Origin: an uncultured Lachnospiraceae bacterium
GTDB taxonomy: Bacteria; Bacillota; Clostridia; Lachnospirales; Lachnospiraceae
Length of the DNA stretch: 64,000 nt
Assembly (NCBI GenBank): GCA_946403625.1
Contig: CAMJAP010000003.1
Coordinates: 1-64,000 of the forward strand
Direction of reading: 5' to 3'
In this document: one piece after another, positions 20,960 to 29,331 of the stretch
How the letters are laid out: each line of letters begins with the position of its first letter
Numbering within the stretch: the stretch's first letter is position 1
Program-made: the position numbers and the translations under genes
Notes under the pieces: generated by a model
Seen by the model: the letters and a program-made list of their open reading frames with translations, nothing else
Told to the model about the DNA's origin: nothing
Database searches by the model: none

Positions 20960-22828
20960 ATGGTTGGTAACCGAAAAGTAGCAGCATTGTGCACATCTCG
21001 TATCTATGATCTGCAAGTCTATGATTATATACTTTCACTGTGTGACCGGTTAAGAGAACAGGGATTTTTCCTGTGGATCTATTCCATCAATGAGGATCTG
21101 TATTGGGTTGAGGATCATATTCCTTCCGAAGCGGAGATTTTTTCCTATATCGACTATGAAAAAGCGGATATCGTGATCCTGATGGATGAAAAGATCAAGA
21201 ATCACACGATCGCAAGAAAGATCATCGAAGACGCAAAGGAACATGATAAGCCGGTGGTGGTGATCGACGGTGAGTATGAAGGCTGCAGCGATGTGCGTTT
21301 TGATTTTGCGGCAGGTTTTGAATCGGTGATGCGTCACGTGATGGAAAATCATGTGGTGAAGAATCCGCATTTTATGGGCGGATATAAAGATAATGTGTTT
21401 TCGGAAGAACGCAAGCAGATCTTCCGCAGGGTGATCGAAGAGTATGGGATCCCCTACGATGAAGAGCGTATGGTCTGCTACGGTGACTACTGGGCGATGC
21501 CGGCCAGAAGAGCGACGGAGGCGATCATCGCAAGCGGAGACATCCCGGATGCGCTCTTCTGCGCCAATGATTTTATGGCGATCAATGCCTGTGATGTCTT
21601 TAAACTGCATGGCTACCGTGTTCCGGAAGACGTGATCGTTACCGGTTTTGACGGCTATGACGAAGCCTATCTGAACACGCCGGGAATGACCACGGTGGAC
21701 TGCATCTTAAAAGAACTGGCCGAGATGACGGTGCAGGCGGTGGATTATTGTATGTCGGGGGGAGAGACGAAGGCGTTTCGCGTGATCCCCAAACTGATAC
21801 CCAACGAATCCTGCGGCTGTCCCCGTTGTTCCTACATCGGACGGGCATCCGTCAGTACCTTTAATGACCGGTTTTACCGTTATCAGGATGATGTGCGCCT
21901 AACCCATGACTGTGTGACCAAGATGATCATGTCGGGAACCTTATCCGAAGCGGTTTCCAATATGGATAACAAATATACGGATCATATGTGCTGCGTGGTA
22001 AAGTCGGAGTGTTTCCGCAAGGAGCGCAATTTCTTTACCGAGGAGCCCTGGGATTCGGCTTACAATCTGGTCTACGATCCCGAGTATTCGGACGGGGAGC
22101 GGATCGTGTTTGACAAACGGCAGGTGATGCCGGATCTGGAGGCACGAATGGACAGCGGCTATCCGCTGATCTTCCAGGGGCTGGACTATATGGACTGTAC
22201 GATGGGCTATGTCGTTTATTTCTATGACAGCTATAACGTGACGGATTATGCCAAGACCGCGACACTCACGGAAATGGTGAACCAGGGACTGGGCGGTTAT
22301 ATCAATATGCAGTACCAGCAATACCTGATGTCACGTATGAAAGAAATCTACAAGATCGATGCGCTGACGGGGCTGCACAATCGTCTGTCCTTTAGGGAGG
22401 CGTTTGAAGCGATACAAAACGACCCGGAGATGGAAGGAGCACCGCTTTTGGTATTTATGGCAGATCTGGATTATCTGAAACGGATCAACGACGGCCATGG
22501 ACATCAGGCGGGAGACCAGGCAATCGAAGCCGTGGCCAAAGCACTGCAGACAGCATGTCCGCCGGATGCACTGTGCGTAAGGTTTGGCGGAGACGAGATG
22601 CTGGCGTTTGTGCCGGGCGGCGGAGATGCGGAAGAGATTTTGGACTACATAACGCAACGGCTGGAAATGCGCAGCAGGGAACTGGGATTTCGAATCTCGG
22701 CAAGTTGCGGTTCGTATCTGACCACGATCAGCAAGGATATGGATCTGCAAAATGTGATCGGTATCGTGGATAAAAAAATATATGAAGTGAAAAAAGCCAG
22801 AAAAAACAATCATCAGGAGGTTTTATAA
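20960..22828 (+). CDS. LacI/GalR-type ligand-binding domain fused to GGDEF diguanylate cyclase domain
   Basis: FCANDFMAINACDVFKLHGYRVPEDVIVTGFDGYDEA (LacI-like); DALTGLHNRLSF.. FMADLDYLKRINDGHGHQAGD.. VRFGGDEM; GGGGGAAA RBS before ATG 20960. The longer ORF (20210) overlaps AraC antisense. Confidence 0.88.
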   Translation: MVGNRKVAALCTSRIYDLQVYDYILSLCDRLREQGFFLWIYSINEDLYWVEDHIPSEAEIFSYIDYEKADIVILMDEKIKNHTIARKIIEDAKEHDKPVVVIDGEYEGCSDVRFDFAAGFESVMRHVMENHVVKNPHFMGGYKDNVFSEERKQIFRRVIEEYGIPYDEERMVCYGDYWAMPARRATEAIIASGDIPDALFCANDFMAINACDVFKLHGYRVPEDVIVTGFDGYDEAYLNTPGMTTVDCILKELAEMTVQAVDYCMSGGETKAFRVIPKLIPNESCGCPRCSYIGRASVSTFNDRFYRYQDDVRLTHDCVTKMIMSGTLSEAVSNMDNKYTDHMCCVVKSECFRKERNFFTEEPWDSAYNLVYDPEYSDGERIVFDKRQVMPDLEARMDSGYPLIFQGLDYMDCTMGYVVYFYDSYNVTDYAKTATLTEMVNQGLGGYINMQYQQYLMSRMKEIYKIDALTGLHNRLSFREAFEAIQNDPEMEGAPLLVFMADLDYLKRINDGHGHQAGDQAIEAVAKALQTACPPDALCVRFGGDEMLAFVPGGGDAEEILDYITQRLEMRSRELGFRISASCGSYLTTISKDMDLQNVIGIVDKKIYEVKKARKNNHQEVL

Positions 22829-22830
22829 CA

Positions 22831-23868
22831 ATGGGTAAGTTTGAAGGGTTTCAGAAGGGTGTAAATCTCGGCGGCTGGATCTCTCAGTTCGCAAAATACG
22901 ACAAGGCACACTTTGACAGCTTTATCACCAAGAAGGACATCGAAAGCATCGCATCGGTCGGCTTTGATCATGTGCGTGTCCCGGTGGATTACAATGTGCT
23001 GGAGGACGAAGACGGCAATCCGATCGAGAGCGGTTTTGCTTACCTGGAGAACTGCCGTGCATGGTGCGAAGAGTTCGGGCTGAATATGCTGATCGACCTG
23101 CACGAGTGCTACGGATATTCCTTCGATCCGCTCAAGAAAGATATGGACCGTAAGGCATTCTTTTATGACGATGCTCTGCAGGCGCGTTTTATGAAACTGT
23201 GGAAAGAGATCGTAAAACGTTTTGCGGCATATCCGAAGCAGGTGGCATTTGAGCCGCTGAACGAAGTGGTACTTTACGAAGTGGCAGACGCCTGGAATTC
23301 AATTTTGACCAAGTACATCAAGATGGTACGCGAACTGGCACCGGAGAGCTATATCGTTGTCGGCGGTGTATGCTACAACAGTATTACGACGGTACATCTG
23401 CTGGATGTTCCTTTGGATGACAAGATCGTCTACAACTTCCACTGCTATGAGCCGATCATCTTTACGCACCAGGGCGCATACTGGGTGGACAAGATGCCGA
23501 CGGATTTCCGTGTGGGCTATCCGAAGACTTTGAAGGAATATCAGGAAGTAAGCAACAGCCTGGCAACGGATCTGGCCGGCGCGGTATTTACCGAGGGTAT
23601 CAGCGAGATCGGCGAAGGCTTCTATGAAGACCTGTTTGCACCGGCACTGGAGAAGGCAAAGAAAGACGGCATTCCTCTGTATTGCGGTGAGTACGGTGTG
23701 ATCGACCTGGCAGATCCGGAAGACCGTCTGCGCTGGATGAAGGACATCCACGGCGTATTCAACAAGTACGGCATCGGCCGCGCACTGTGGAACTACAAAG
23801 AAAAAGATTTCGGTATGGTGGACGACAGTTTCGCATCGATCCGCGACCGTTTTATGGAGATTTTGTAA
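22831..23868 (+). CDS. GH5-type cellulase/endoglucanase
   Basis: GVNLGGWISQF; GFDHVRVPVDYNVLEDE; VAFEPLNEVVL (acid/base Glu); YCGEYGV (nucleophile Glu). Confidence 0.92.
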   Translation: MGKFEGFQKGVNLGGWISQFAKYDKAHFDSFITKKDIESIASVGFDHVRVPVDYNVLEDEDGNPIESGFAYLENCRAWCEEFGLNMLIDLHECYGYSFDPLKKDMDRKAFFYDDALQARFMKLWKEIVKRFAAYPKQVAFEPLNEVVLYEVADAWNSILTKYIKMVRELAPESYIVVGGVCYNSITTVHLLDVPLDDKIVYNFHCYEPIIFTHQGAYWVDKMPTDFRVGYPKTLKEYQEVSNSLATDLAGAVFTEGISEIGEGFYEDLFAPALEKAKKDGIPLYCGEYGVIDLADPEDRLRWMKDIHGVFNKYGIGRALWNYKEKDFGMVDDSFASIRDRFMEIL

Positions 23869-23878
23869 AGGAGTTTAT

Positions 23879-26131
23879 ATGCGTCCAAATAAAAAAGACA
23901 CAGAAAAAAAGATCGAAGCTCTGTTGCAGGAACTGACCCTGGAAGAGAAATCGCGTCTGATCCATGCATCGGAATTTTTCCGCTCGGGCGATGTGCCGAG
24001 ACTGGGGATTCCCAAGATCACCATGTCGGACGGCCCGATGGGTGTGCGCAATGACTTTTATCCGGCCAAATGGCGTCCGGTCGGAACCACGGCGGATGCC
24101 GTAAGCTACCTGCCCTGCAACACGGCGATCGCATCGACCTGGAACCGTGAGCTGGCCTATGATTCCGGTCGTGTGCTGGGACGCGAGGCCAGAGGACGTG
24201 GTAAGGATATGATCCTGGCGCCGGGCATCAATATCAAGAGAAATCCCTTGTGCGGCAGAAACTTCGAGTATATGAGCGAGGATCCGTATCTGATCGCAGA
24301 GATGGTGGTACCGCTGATCGAAGGCATCGAGGAAAACGATGTCTCCGCATGCGTAAAGCATTTTGCCTGCAACGCCCAGGAATGGGAACGTCTGTGGGTG
24401 AATGTGGAACTGGACGAGCGTACCCTGCGTGAGATCTATCTGCCGGGCTTTGAAGCTGCAGTCAAGCGTGCAAAGACCAAAGCGCTGATGGGATCTTACA
24501 ACCTGGTGCGCGGCGAACACGGCAGTCAGAGCAAATTCCTGCTGACCGAGATCCTGCGTAAGGAATGGAAGTACGACGGACTGGTGGTTTCGGACTGGGG
24601 CGCGATCCACGATACCAAGGCAGCAGCCGAAAGCGGTCTGGATATCGAGATGAGCGTGTTCCCGAACTTTGACGAATATTTCCTGGCCAATCCGGTGATC
24701 GAAGCCGTGAAGAAGGGCGAGATCGCGGAAGCGGATCTGGATAAGAAGGTACGCAATATCCTGCGCTTTATGTTGCGGGTGCGCCTGATCGAGATCGAAA
24801 TGAAAGCGCAGAAAAACGGCAAGACCAGCGCGAAGGCTGTGCCGGTAGCCGATCGTGATCCGGGATATTTTAACGGTTCCGCGATGCATCTGTATGCAAA
24901 GAAGACCGCCAGAGAAGCGGTGGTTATGCTGAAGAACGAGAAGCACCGTCTGCCGATCAAACCGTCACAGACCAGGAAACTGCTGGTGATCGGTAACAAT
25001 GCGGATCGTTTGCAGTCCAACGGCGGCGGCAGCGGCGAGATCAAGGCGCTGTATGAAGTGACACCGATCATGGGACTCACACGCGAGTACGGCGGCAACA
25101 CCGAAGTGCGTTTCACACCGGGCTATTATGTACCGAGAAAGATCCGCCCGGAGGTGAGCTGGCAGGAAGACAGTGTATCGCCGGAAGTAATGCTGGATGC
25201 CGAGGATCGTGACAAACGCAAAAACAGTGCCAAAGAAAAAGAACTGATTAAGAAATATCGTGAGGAAGCCGTACGTCTGGCAAAGGAATATGACGAGGTT
25301 GTGATCGTCGGCGGTCTGGATCATGAATATGATACGGAAGGCTGTGATCGTAAAGATCTGAAACTGCCCTATCAGCAGGATGCACTGATCAATGCGGTGC
25401 TGGATGTAAATCCGCGGGCCGTAGTAGTGATGCTTGCCGGCAGTCCGGTGGATATGACGGCTTGGAGTGACCGCGCACAGGCGATCCTGTGGATGGCATA
25501 CAACGGTATGGAAGGCGGAACGGCGCTGGCCGAGGTGATCAGCGGTACCGTCAATCCGAGCGGCAAACTGCCGGAATCCCTGCCCTCCGATTTTAAGAAG
25601 ACATCGGCAGCAGTGCTCGGTGACTATCCGGGACGCAAGTTGACCGCGGCAGAGAAGAAGAAAATGAACGCAACTCTGACGCAGACGTTCCGGGACGGTG
25701 TCTTTGTCGGCTATCGTTTTTATGAGAAATATAATGTGCCGGTACAGTACGAATTCGGCTATGGCCTGTCCTATACGGAATACAAGTACAGCGGCATGAC
25801 GGTGGAGAAAGCAAACGGCAAGGATGCGCTCTTTACCGTATCCGTCAAGGTGAAGAATACCGGACATGTCACCGGAAAAGAAGCGGTGCAGCTTTATGTC
25901 GGTGAAAAGGTTGTGTCGGAAGATAACCCCATCAAGGAGCTGAAAGGCTTTGACAAAGTGGAACTGGAACCGGGCGAAGAAAAGACGGTGCGATTCACAC
26001 TGACCGCAAAAGACTTTTCACATTTCAGCAACGAAAGCAACACCTGGCAGCAGATGAAGGGCAGGATGGTCATCTATATCGGTGCCTCCAGTGCCGACAT
26101 TCGAGCCAAAAAAGAAGTCACATTGAAATAG
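23879..26131 (+). CDS. GH3 beta-glucosidase
   Basis: PKITMSDGPMGVR; VKHFACNAQE; GLVVSDWGAIHD; C-terminal fibronectin III-like domain. Confidence 0.95.
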   Translation: MRPNKKDTEKKIEALLQELTLEEKSRLIHASEFFRSGDVPRLGIPKITMSDGPMGVRNDFYPAKWRPVGTTADAVSYLPCNTAIASTWNRELAYDSGRVLGREARGRGKDMILAPGINIKRNPLCGRNFEYMSEDPYLIAEMVVPLIEGIEENDVSACVKHFACNAQEWERLWVNVELDERTLREIYLPGFEAAVKRAKTKALMGSYNLVRGEHGSQSKFLLTEILRKEWKYDGLVVSDWGAIHDTKAAAESGLDIEMSVFPNFDEYFLANPVIEAVKKGEIAEADLDKKVRNILRFMLRVRLIEIEMKAQKNGKTSAKAVPVADRDPGYFNGSAMHLYAKKTAREAVVMLKNEKHRLPIKPSQTRKLLVIGNNADRLQSNGGGSGEIKALYEVTPIMGLTREYGGNTEVRFTPGYYVPRKIRPEVSWQEDSVSPEVMLDAEDRDKRKNSAKEKELIKKYREEAVRLAKEYDEVVIVGGLDHEYDTEGCDRKDLKLPYQQDALINAVLDVNPRAVVVMLAGSPVDMTAWSDRAQAILWMAYNGMEGGTALAEVISGTVNPSGKLPESLPSDFKKTSAAVLGDYPGRKLTAAEKKKMNATLTQTFRDGVFVGYRFYEKYNVPVQYEFGYGLSYTEYKYSGMTVEKANGKDALFTVSVKVKNTGHVTGKEAVQLYVGEKVVSEDNPIKELKGFDKVELEPGEEKTVRFTLTAKDFSHFSNESNTWQQMKGRMVIYIGASSADIRAKKEVTLK

Positions 26132-26138
26132 TTTTTTG

Positions 26139-26195
26139 CCTTCCCCTCGCTTGCGGGGGGAAGGTGTCGCGAAGCGACGGATGAGGGGCAGATGA
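26139..26195. repeat. Dispersed CCTTCCCC..GGGGAAGG-type repeat (copy 3)
   Basis: CCTTCCCCtcgcttgcggGGGGAAGGtGTCGCgaaGCGACggatgagggg. Confidence 0.7.
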
Positions 26196-26203
26196 GGGGC
26201 GGC

Positions 26204-26274
26204 CAGACAAAAGAACCGTCCCCTTGTCGGAAGACCGGCGGAGGGGCAGACATAAGAACCGTCCCCCTGTCCGG
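26204..26274. repeat. Two copies of a REP/RAYT-like motif (AGACAnAAGAACCGTCCCCyTGTC)
   Basis: cagacaaaagaaccgtccccttgtcgg and cagacataagaaccgtccccctgtccgg about 43 bp apart. Confidence 0.65.
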
Positions 26275-26367
26275 CATTTCGTAACGAATCAAAAGAGAAA
26301 GCGCATGAATATGGATTGCGCTTTTTTTGTACAAATCCTATAATAAAACCATAGAGCTTTTATACAA

Positions 26368-26835
26368 ATGCACGATATTTCGGGAGGCATGATGGCGGAT
26401 CGGGCAGCTGGGAATCAAACGAAACAGAATCTGGATGACCGGTATTGCTTCCGTTATTTCATACCGATCACCCACAGTGCGGACAATGTGTTGGAACACA
26501 GACATTCGCATACTTTGGAGATCACGACCTATATCTGCCTGCTCTCCGGGTTCATTCAGGACGATATTCCCGGTGGCGTTCAGAACGGGGCGAAGAAAAG
26601 AAGCCTGGAGAAATTCGGTGAGATCGAAAAGTACGCATCGGCATTTTTGAAGCGGTACGAAGGTAAGTATCTGAATGCGATGGAAGAATTCGGCGGGGAT
26701 GCGAGTATTGAGCATGTGGGCGATGTGATCTATCAGGTGATGAGTGAATATCTGCTCAAGGAACAGTTGTTTCTGGAACGACTGGAGATCGGAGAAAATC
26801 CATTAAGAGTATATGTGGTATCAACTTATTTGTAG
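26368..26835 (+). CDS. 6-pyruvoyl-tetrahydropterin synthase (PTPS/QueD)-like protein, XrtG-locus type
   Basis: EHRHSHTLEITTYI resembles the HGH Zn-binding strand; C-terminal RLEIGENPLRVYVVSTYL resembles the PTPS end; no Cys at CxxxHxH. Confidence 0.55.
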   Translation: MHDISGGMMADRAAGNQTKQNLDDRYCFRYFIPITHSADNVLEHRHSHTLEITTYICLLSGFIQDDIPGGVQNGAKKRSLEKFGEIEKYASAFLKRYEGKYLNAMEEFGGDASIEHVGDVIYQVMSEYLLKEQLFLERLEIGENPLRVYVVSTYL

Positions 26836-27017
26836 TTTGTGCCGATATATATAAAATAGGGGACTGTCAAAAAGGAAGTTTCCGAGAGGGGGATTACAGA
26901 AAGAATATATGAGGGAGAGCGTATCCAGGGAAGGATGCGCGTGCTTGAGGGGGCACGATCCAAACAGACGTAAAAAGGCGGCTGTATGTGTGTGCAAAGG
27001 CATGATGAGGAGCATGG

Positions 27018-28739
27018 ATGCATATGAAGAGAAATGTAGTAGAAAAAACAGTCTTTAAGAAGTGCGCAAAAAAATGGCTGGCATTGCTTTCTGCAGTGCT
27101 GGCCTTTTCGGCTTATACACCTGCAGGCAGCTATGTATATGCGGCAGAAGAGCAGGAAGAAAGTGAGCATTCCGCAGAAGAATCCGAAGAAACAACAGAA
27201 AATACCGAAGCGCAGGAAACTTCCGGTGAAGGGCAGGATGCGGTTTCGGAAGAAACATCCGAAGCGAATTCTTCGGAGGAGTCTGCTTCCGAAGAGTCTT
27301 CCGATGCGGCAGCAGACGCGCAGACCAATGAAGACGAGGCTTCCGGATCCGCAGAGGATACGACGGCTTCGGATGCAGAGGAAATGGACGGGACGCAGGA
27401 AGGCGATGGGGAAACTCAGCCGGAAGAAGATGTGAATCCCGAAGAAACTATGGAAGAAGAGGGAACGGAAGAAGATCCTTTTGCGGATCCGAATGCGCTG
27501 GATCTGGACGGCCTGATGGAAAAAGAAGGAATGCAGGGCAAGGAGATCCAACTGGAAGAAGTTTCGGAAGAGGAAGAAGAATACGAAGAAGCCATCTATG
27601 ACGGTATTGTGATCGACGGAAAGTTTTCGGACTGGGACGGCGTGAGCAAGACGGATGCCGGCGGAACGAGCGACTATCAGGATTTTGTCGAAGCGGTAGC
27701 GGTATTCCAGGATGGCGATTATATCTATGTATATATCCGCGATACCGGGATCGGCGCGGCAGCGTGGTCCGGCCCGCATGGAAACGGACAGTATTCGCTG
27801 GTAACGGATCTGGGCTATTCGGTATTGTTCCAGTTACACGCAACGGATAACGGATCCCATGTGAGCATCTCCGGGGTGAACGGAGCGGAGTGTGCATATT
27901 ATACCAAGGGCTGGGGCTATAGCGGCGAGTGGGAGATCTCGATCCCGGTTTCGGAATTGCCGTACAGTCGCGGAAGCTTTGCTTTCGGTTATTATCAGGC
28001 TGATCCGTTTATCGGTGAAGTAGCAGACCAGCGGGAAAAGGACGAAACCACCGGCAATACCACCGGCGAAGGCAGCGACGGACAGGATGAGGAACTGATC
28101 ATTTTTGACGGAATGTACGGGGACTGGAGTTCCTATCCGCACACACTGATCCACTATGCGACCTCCGGTACCTGGGAAAAATATGTGGACGGCGAAGGCG
28201 CGCTGTACACGGCAGGCAACAATCTGTACGGCCATGTGGTAACCCGCATGGGTGCGCACCTGACCGAGCATGGCGAGGAGATGCAGTACGGTGTGGTATT
28301 GCGCATCAATCAGGATAATAATCTGTGGTTCGAATTCCGTCTGATCGATGTGGATGCGAACGGCAGGATTAACTGGAATGTAAATGTGGCAGATCAGGAG
28401 AACGGTACGCACGAGTATTATATCGTGGATACCAGAGGCTGGTCGAATGCTGCAACGCTGGAAGATATCACCCAGGGCAATAACATCTACGGGCGTATGC
28501 GCATTACCAAGGGCGATATCTCCGATGAAGCAGAGTGGAAACTGGATCTGGGACTGATCGCGGAGCACTTCGGTTTGGAGGAGACCGATCTGCAGGTGCT
28601 CGAAGTAAGATATGAAAGGATCGGAGACAAGTGGCTGCAGACGGCAGGCGCTTCGACCGGACCGGTGGCAGGTATCCTGCTCAGCATGGCGGCAGCGGGC
28701 TCCGTTATGGTGCTGCAGCGTCGCAAAAAGGTGAACTGA
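27018..28739 (+). CDS. Secreted acidic protein with two CBM9/DOMON-like segments and a C-terminal Firmicu-CTERM-like sorting tail
   Basis: Signal peptide to AYA; about 140-aa Glu/Ser/Thr-rich region; IDGKFSDWDGV and FDGMYGDWSSY segments; C-terminus GPVAGILLSMAAAGSVMVLQRRKKVN. Confidence 0.75.
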   Translation: MHMKRNVVEKTVFKKCAKKWLALLSAVLAFSAYTPAGSYVYAAEEQEESEHSAEESEETTENTEAQETSGEGQDAVSEETSEANSSEESASEESSDAAADAQTNEDEASGSAEDTTASDAEEMDGTQEGDGETQPEEDVNPEETMEEEGTEEDPFADPNALDLDGLMEKEGMQGKEIQLEEVSEEEEEYEEAIYDGIVIDGKFSDWDGVSKTDAGGTSDYQDFVEAVAVFQDGDYIYVYIRDTGIGAAAWSGPHGNGQYSLVTDLGYSVLFQLHATDNGSHVSISGVNGAECAYYTKGWGYSGEWEISIPVSELPYSRGSFAFGYYQADPFIGEVADQREKDETTGNTTGEGSDGQDEELIIFDGMYGDWSSYPHTLIHYATSGTWEKYVDGEGALYTAGNNLYGHVVTRMGAHLTEHGEEMQYGVVLRINQDNNLWFEFRLIDVDANGRINWNVNVADQENGTHEYYIVDTRGWSNAATLEDITQGNNIYGRMRITKGDISDEAEWKLDLGLIAEHFGLEETDLQVLEVRYERIGDKWLQTAGASTGPVAGILLSMAAAGSVMVLQRRKKVN

Positions 28740-28740
28740 T

Positions 28741-29328
28741 ATGCTGTGGCTGATCGGCATATTAGCGACGGCAGTATGGCTGTACGTACTGCGCGTCATG
28801 GGCAAGGCGAAGCTTCCCGCCTGGCGTTTTTTCTGGGGCGGAGCAGGGCTTTTTATTCTCATGATGGTTTTTGTACGCCCGGTACTCACACAGCCCCTGG
28901 CGCAGGGAGTGTCTGCTCTGGCAGGCTTCTTCGGCAGGGCGACCGGCACGTTTACGCCGTATTTCAAGTATGGCACGATCTTTGTATATACTCCGGTCGG
29001 AGCGATGACACTGCAGATCGATATGGAATGCTCCGGTATTCTGGAGATCATGGCATTCATGTCCCTGCTGGTCTTTTTCGATGTATATAATCTGCAGGAA
29101 AAGATCCTGGTATCGCTGCTCGGCATTTTTTACATCCTGGTCGCCAATGCGATGCGTATCATCCTGATCTGCGAGATCATCCATATGGGCGGCAGCGGAT
29201 ATTATTTTATGGCACATACCTACATCGGTCGTATTTTCTTCTATGTGCTTTCGGTACTGTTGTATTTCTATGTATTTACCAAACCGCATATCATCAAGAT
29301 GCGTGTCGGCAATTTCAAGTATGATTAA
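28741..29328 (+). CDS. xrtG: Exosortase family protein, XrtG-like
   Basis: Multi-TM 195-aa protein; ECSGILE (Cys97), NAMRII (Arg139), AHTYIGR (His159) match the exosortase Cys/Arg/His pattern; adjacent to a CTERM protein. Confidence 0.8.
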   Translation: MLWLIGILATAVWLYVLRVMGKAKLPAWRFFWGGAGLFILMMVFVRPVLTQPLAQGVSALAGFFGRATGTFTPYFKYGTIFVYTPVGAMTLQIDMECSGILEIMAFMSLLVFFDVYNLQEKILVSLLGIFYILVANAMRIILICEIIHMGGSGYYFMAHTYIGRIFFYVLSVLLYFYVFTKPHIIKMRVGNFKYD

Positions 29329-29331
29329 GAG

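Noticed and set aside
27834-29126. 430-aa minus-strand ORF opposite the CTERM protein and exosortase
   Set aside because: Antisense shadow with no coherent domain.
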